Shown here in pieces: positions 9,015 to 12,061 of a stretch of 12,061 bases of DNA. A model generated the notes under the pieces. The model was not told where the DNA came from. It was given only the letters and a program-made list of their open reading frames with translations, and ran no database searches. The DNA comes from Neolecta irregularis DAH-3 (lineage: Eukaryota; Ascomycota; Neolectomycetes; Neolectales; Neolectaceae), in NCBI GenBank assembly GCA_001929475.1, contig LXFE01000709.1, positions 1 to 12,061 on the forward strand. The letters are read 5' to 3'. Every line of letters starts with the position of its first letter. Position 1 is the stretch's first letter. A program made the position numbers and the translations under genes.

Positions 9015-9881
9015 TCAATTTGCAAAATCGGTTGCGCTACCACAGCCAAATTTCCGTTTAAACCGTCGCCAGAATCGCCATCGTCTTGAAGGCATGGGTC
9101 TGGGGCCACCGAGCAAGATCGGGGAAGTAAAATAATTTCCCTCGTGCTCAAAAGTTACCGAATCTCGAACGGTGTCATGCAACACCCGGTATTGTTCATA
9201 AAACTCATTTGCTTCCAGTTTCAGATTTTCCCGAGTACTTTCTGCATCGACCGACTCCAAGGACTCTCGACGCAGAAGCTGGCAAAAGAAATGCAAGCTA
9301 CAAATTCCAGAGTCTGATATTTCTGTGGTCTTTGGGCATTTTCCGTAAAGTACTTGACATTCAAGATCTCCGATGAAATTGAAAATAGAATCAAGCAATT
9401 TTTCGACATAGGATATTAATAGGCGAGCGCGATCCACGAGACACAAATTGACAGGATCGTAGACTGTTGCGGTTTTTGTCTTGATATCTAGTTCTACCGC
9501 GACGTAATGGTCTGTTCCTATTTTTATTAGGAAGACAACTCTGCGAGGTACTCGGCAATTCCGCCAATAAAGCCTTATTTGCGAAGTCGGTGTCTCGAGT
9601 TCCATGGCAGAATTTCTTTCGAGCGCATCGGATATACCGCTTAGAAGAAACATACTGACAAACAAGGTGTCACTCTCGTAGGAAGAAGCATTCCGCAGGC
9701 GTTGATAAATAGTAACTGCATAAAGATCGAGTAGGCAGTGTTTGATTGCGGATCCGGGTACTAGAGAAGCCAGGGCATCGCGGAAAGATTCTTCATCGGT
9801 GACATGGAAAAGATGAGCTGCTGGGTGAGTGGATTGTTTGAGGATTCGGCCCATAAGCGAGTGATCAAGGATTGTGATCAT
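9015..9881 (-). CDS. Ulp1/SENP-like (C48-type) cysteine protease homologue
   Basis: Encodes 288 aa from the ATG at 9881. The layout matches the Ulp1 peptidase fold: an N-terminal segment CLLDLYAVTIYQRL followed by DTLFVSMFLLSG, then the strand-and-histidine block FLIKIGTDHYVAVELD (His125), YDPVN (Asp142), and the nucleophile region EISDSGICSLHFFCQLL (about 188-203). In canonical Ulp1/SENP enzymes that last block reads DCG; here it is DSG, with a cysteine three residues later (Cys194). The protein may therefore be inactive, use a shifted cysteine, or be a divergent branch. The C-terminus is very basic and aromatic (RRWRFWRRFKRKFG), which may bind nucleic acid or membranes. Targets (SUMO or another ubiquitin-like protein) cannot be told. 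The start is uncertain: the frame stays open upstream to a possible acceptor AACCCAACAG ending near 9926, so an additional 5' exon is possible. Confidence 0.65.
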   Translation of the reverse strand: MITILDHSLMGRILKQSTHPAAHLFHVTDEESFRDALASLVPGSAIKHCLLDLYAVTIYQRLRNASSYESDTLFVSMFLLSGISDALERNSAMELETPTSQIRLYWRNCRVPRRVVFLIKIGTDHYVAVELDIKTKTATVYDPVNLCLVDRARLLISYVEKLLDSIFNFIGDLECQVLYGKCPKTTEISDSGICSLHFFCQLLRRESLESVDAESTRENLKLEANEFYEQYRVLHDTVRDSVTFEHEGNYFTSPILLGGPRPMPSRRWRFWRRFKRKFGCGSATDFAN

Positions 9882-10106
9882 TTGGATTCTTGAATCAGAT
9901 ATAAAATGCAGACATTGAAGCACACCTGTTGGGTTCTTGATTATGATTCAAAACATAAATGTTATGAATACGCAAATAAACGAGGATATTAAATATGCTG
10001 TGGGGGAAGGAATGCGTGGAATGGGGCGTGATGGCAAAACATGTGCTTCAGAGTATAGTGTATTGATATTCTTACTGCTAAACTAACACAAACAGGAGAC
10101 TCAATG
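9882..10106. other. Spacer between the protease gene and the bZIP gene
   Basis: Two minus-strand genes run in the same direction across this 225-base spacer, which must contain the 3' end of the bZIP gene and the promoter of the protease gene. It is AT-rich. A very short open frame (ATG then five codons, MSAFYI) sits on the minus strand directly before the proposed protease start and could act as a uORF. Nothing else is supported. Confidence 0.35.
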
Positions 10107-10709
10107 TCAGTTTTCATATTTCATCTCCAACTCGTCAATTCTGTTCTGTTTTTCTTGTAAAAGGTTCTCAAGATCTGAAATTTGTTTCTCCAGTAACTGG
10201 AAACGCTCCATCTTCCGTTTGCGACTGCGACGGGCAGCTTCGGTATTGCGTTGACGTTTTTGAACCACTGCATTCTTTGAAGCAGATTTATCTTTGCGTG
10301 GACGCCCAACACCGCGTTTGGGCGACGATGGCAGTGTGTCATTGCTTTCTTTTGACAAAAAGGGGGTGAAAAGCGATTTCCCCGCCCACTCGTTGGGAGC
10401 AGCGAGATCGGGTACCAGAGGGGTGTCAAAAAAGTGGGGGGAATCATCTGAAAACGTGCTTGAAGCGACTGAATATGGAGTTTCGAAAGGAGTCTGGGCT
10501 GGAGTAGCGAGCATCAGTTCTACCGGAGAGACGGTTCCGTGAGAACTATAATTTTCTGAATTGATTATTGTATCCAGGTACTCTATGCGTTAGTTGCGCA
10601 TTAAAAGGCACGTACCCTGGTCAAACATTGATTCGTACAATTTTTCGGGGATATCTGATACCGAGGCTGAACTTGTGAGCAACAAGGATGAGAAAAGAGG
10701 CATGCCCAT
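10107..10709 (-). CDS. GCN4: Gcn4/CpcA-type bZIP transcription factor, 2 exons
   Basis: Sequence-specific activator of the Gcn4 type, which in fungi turns on amino-acid biosynthesis genes during starvation. Exon 1 is 10709-10616 and exon 2 is 10582-10107, with a 33-nt GT-AG intron (10615-10583) holding CTAAC just before the acceptor; together 189 aa. Basic region QKRQRNTEAARRSRKRKMER (139-158) contains the RNTEAARRSR core identical to Gcn4. The zipper follows, with d positions L162, L169, K176, L183 and a positions F159, I166, L173, I180: the buried Asn of Gcn4 is Leu here and the third d Leu is Lys. NEWAGKSLFTPF (95-106) resembles the W-x-x-L-F activation motif of Gcn4. GRPRKDK (125-130 region) resembles an AT-hook. 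Start is the first in-frame ATG; a second is two codons later, and another lies at residue 28. The long upstream leader has several uORFs (separate entries). Orthology to GCN4 is likely but not proven. Confidence 0.88.
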
Positions 10710-10783
10710 TACCACGCTGAGTGCGAGTATATGCGGTTGAGGTGGGGAAAGAGAAACCAAGGGAGTATGTTTGCGAATTTGCG

Positions 10784-10810
10784 CTAGGCTGCTGGTTGGT
10801 CAGAGGGCAT
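10784..10810 (-). promoter_or_regulatory. uORF of 8 codons in the bZIP leader
   Basis: Short frame encoding MPSDQPAA, then TAG, ending 74 bases before the main ATG. It overlaps, in another frame, the end of the longer uORF at 10800-10925, so ribosomes translating one would bypass the other. Its place as the last uORF fits the inhibitory role of the distal uORF in GCN4-type control. Confidence 0.45.
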
Positions 10811-10925
10811 AGGCAAACAGAGTACTGATGGATGTGCTGCGCAAGAGCAGTGCGCAAGAGCAGGGGCAGGCGGGAGCAGAAGCTTGAGGCGAGGCTAGAG
10901 TAGAGGCTCTGGAGGACGCGGCCAT
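10800..10925 (-). promoter_or_regulatory. uORF of 41 codons in the bZIP leader
   Basis: Starts at an ATG in good context (ACCATGG) and runs for 41 residues rich in Ala, Ser, Leu and Cys before TGA. It has no recognisable domain. If the leader is transcribed across it, this frame would intercept scanning ribosomes. It could alternatively lie within a leader intron or upstream of the true transcription start. Confidence 0.35.
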
Positions 10926-10985
10926 GGTAGCAAGTATAGCGGGAGCGTTTGCAGGGCAAAAGCAAAAGGATGGGGAGAGAAGAGC

Positions 10986-10997
10986 TTAAGCAGCCAT
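10986..10997 (-). promoter_or_regulatory. Three-codon uORF, GCN4 uORF1-like
   Basis: Reads ATG GCT GCT TAA (Met-Ala-Ala-stop) in good initiation context (GCCATGG), 277 bases before the main ATG. Yeast GCN4 uORF1 is also three codons and starts ATG GCT. This would be the first uORF of the leader if transcription starts downstream of 11099; if it starts upstream, an in-frame ATG at 11099 would extend it to 37 codons. Confidence 0.45.
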
Positions 10998-11089
10998 GGC
11001 AGAGAGAGAGGAGCAGATGAGGAAGAAAACAGCGGCGGCGCCACTTTTGAACAAGAACTGCTGCGGCACCAGCAGGTTATCAGCCGATA

Positions 11090-11097
11090 CACGTGAC
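11090..11097 (-). promoter_or_regulatory. GTCACGTG (Cbf1/E-box type) site upstream of the bZIP gene
   Basis: The minus strand reads GTCACGTG, containing the palindromic CACGTG E-box bound by fungal bHLH factors such as Cbf1 (consensus RTCACRTG). It lies about 390 bases before the bZIP start and about 55 bases after the GID4 stop. The same 8-mer is present at 11849-11856. Confidence 0.5.
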
Positions 11098-11152
11098 ATA
11101 TGCCCGGCGGGCAGAGTACAAAAATAAGGCAAGACAGGGGGGACGGGCGGTA

Positions 11153-11841
11153 TCAGCAAAACTGGTAGCGAGGAAAGGATCTCGAGGCTTTTTGTAAAAG
11201 CACGAGTTCCTGGAGATTGCTTTGGTGTTAGCGGGAGGGGTATTCTGGGACTACCTCTCTGACTTGCCCTGCTTTGAGGAGTAGTAGTAGCCGTGGATGG
11301 CGCCGGTGGACTTTTGGTAGCAGATGTAGTAGCTGAAGATCAACGTCGGGGGGTGAGGCGAGAGGTACTAGCCAGCGTAGCTTGCGCCAAAGAGCTGTTC
11401 CGTGTGGTCTGGAACGAGAAACTGTTCTTTCCAGCGCATAAAGACAAAGTCCTTGTTTCTAAAGTCGTAGACGAAGGCGGGATTCTTGAGGACGGCGTGC
11501 TTGAGGGGGCGATCGAAGGCGGGGAATCTGGACTGGAGCGTCAGAGGCAGGGACGGGGCGCGCGGCACCCAGTGGAGCAGATCGACCTTGTCTGAGGCGT
11601 GCCAGTCGTGGTCGCAGCGGGAGGTGAAGCCGAACGTGTCGCCGATGATTTCCGCCTCGAAGAAGGTGGTGATGGAGGGATTGAGGTGGGTCAGGCCGTG
11701 GATCGACAGGTAGCCGCAGAGGACCGAGTCTGGCAGCTGGACATGCAGAATGCACACACACACTTCGCAGGACGAGGCGGGCGAGCGCTGCGCACCGACG
11801 AAGACGGTTCCGGGGCGCAGAAAGTCGTCGTGGAGGGGCAT
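11153..11841 (-). CDS. GID4: GID4/VID24 family, substrate receptor of the GID ubiquitin ligase, 3 exons
   Basis: Gid4 is the receptor of the GID (CTLH) E3 ligase that recognises N-terminal proline degrons and, in yeast, marks gluconeogenic enzymes for destruction when glucose returns. Exon 1 11841-11369, exon 2 11332-11255, exon 3 11219-11153 give 205 aa. Family blocks in order: FLRPGTVFVGAQRS, LCGYLSIHGLTH, ITTFFEAEIIGD, KVDLLHW, FVFMRWKEQFLVPDH, GASYAGYYYICYQKSTGAIH, GYYYS, and a C-terminal end RYQFC that aligns with the YEFR end of relatives. The 36-nt (11368-11333) and 35-nt (11254-11220) introns were placed to restore this alignment; without the second, the frame stops early at 11251 and the C-terminal strand is lost. 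Start at 11841 is the first ATG and leaves almost no N-terminal extension. It is shorter than yeast Vid24 but has the full beta-barrel core. Strongly GC-rich codon use compared with SEC26. Confidence 0.93.
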
Positions 11842-11848
11842 CGGGGGT

Positions 11849-11856
11849 GTCACGTG
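11849..11856 (+). promoter_or_regulatory. GTCACGTG site in the GID4/RRP1 divergent promoter
   Basis: GTCACGTG sits in the 46 bases between the GID4 start (11841, minus) and the first possible RRP1 start (11888, plus). Its CACGTG core is palindromic and could serve both directions. Binding by a Cbf1-type bHLH factor is inferred from the motif only. Confidence 0.5.
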
Positions 11857-11866
11857 CCGCCGATGT

Positions 11867-11943
11867 GAACTATCTACACTCCCGCCGATGCTCCCGCTCC
11901 CCTCCCGCTTGAACTATCGAGCACTCCCGCCGATGCTCCCGCT
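11867..11943 (+). repeat. Imperfect tandem duplication around the RRP1 start codon
   Basis: Two adjacent copies of a 44-45 base unit: 11867-11910 and 11911-11943 onward. Both begin GAACTATC and contain ACTCCCGCCGATGCTCCCGCT. Each copy carries an ATG in the same reading frame (11888 and 11933), so the duplication may have added 15 residues or a second start site. Confidence 0.7.
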
Positions 11944-12061
11944 GCCGCTGCCGCCCGCCATCAAAGACCTCGCCGCCAACGAGAAGCCGCGGCGCGACGC
12001 AGCGCTTGCCGCGGTCGCGCAGATGCTGGCCGGGCGCCCGCTGCCGCTGGCGGAGCACCTG
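11888..12061 (+). CDS. RRP1: RRP1/NOP52-like rRNA-processing protein, 5' end only
   Basis: Only the N-terminus is in the window; the frame runs off the right edge. After a low-complexity proline/leucine start the sequence AIKDLAANEKPRRDAALAAV and then QMLAGRPLPLAEHL resembles the opening helices of the Nop52/Rrp1 family (pattern K-x-LA-x-N-x-K-x-R-D-x-A), nucleolar proteins needed for 27S pre-rRNA processing and 60S subunit assembly. The start may be 11888 or, 15 codons later in the same frame, 11933; the second gives an N-terminus more like the family. The WKGLFYCMW signature that would settle the call lies beyond the window. Divergent from GID4, sharing a promoter of at most about 90 bases. 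Very GC-rich. Confidence 0.6.
   Translation, partial: MLPLPSRLNYRALPPMLPLPLPPAIKDLAANEKPRRDAALAAVAQMLAGRPLPLAEHL

Noticed and set aside
10621-10965. 114-codon minus-strand frame covering the bZIP leader and first exon
   Set aside because: It is out of frame with the bZIP protein, starts with a non-ATG codon and has no domain; the spliced bZIP frame explains the 10616-10709 part.
11293-11868. Plus-strand open frames of 75-100 codons opposite GID4
   Set aside because: Antisense shadows of GID4 in GC-rich sequence; the minus strand carries the conserved protein.

Overview
This is nuclear DNA from a fungus, most likely an ascomycete yeast or yeast-like lineage. The genes are close together, many are interrupted by very short spliceosomal introns, and the proteins are fungal or general eukaryotic types (COPI beta subunit, sphingoid base kinase, a Gcn4-type bZIP factor, the GID-complex receptor Gid4, Rrp1). 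I could follow 21 introns that join in frame into recognisable or continuous proteins. All are 32-40 nt long, and most have a CTAAY/CTGAY-like branch motif only a few bases before the acceptor AG. I cannot name the species.

Layout, left to right. 1-472 is upstream sequence. 473-3724 (+) is a complete 12-exon SEC26-type coatomer beta subunit (948 aa after splicing). 4083-5684 (+) is a 7-exon sphingoid long-chain base kinase (463 aa) in which two introns appear to be GC-AG. It converges on 7409-5778 (-), a two-exon gene for an unrecognised secreted protein of 531 aa. 7491-8360 is an unusual block: two GC-rich, C/G-skewed inverted arms flank a small minus-strand gene for a 63-residue predicted secreted peptide with a KR-EA processing motif and its own TATA box. 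Touching the right arm is a fragment of a Pex6-like AAA ATPase (8349-8810, +) that looks like a pseudogene. 9015-9881 (-) encodes a Ulp1/C48-like cysteine protease with an unusual nucleophile region. 10107-10709 (-) is a two-exon Gcn4/CpcA-type bZIP factor whose leader carries several upstream ORFs. 11153-11841 (-) is a three-exon GID4/VID24 gene. Divergent from it, 11888-12061 (+), is the start of an RRP1/NOP52-like gene that runs off the window.

The genes do not form one pathway, as is usual for fungal neighbours. There are two regulatory themes. The same 8-base palindrome-containing site GTCACGTG lies in the GID4/RRP1 divergent promoter and upstream of the bZIP gene. The bZIP leader looks built for uORF-mediated translational control as in yeast GCN4. 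Base composition also changes: the SEC26 side is AT-rich, while the GID4/RRP1 end is strongly GC-rich.
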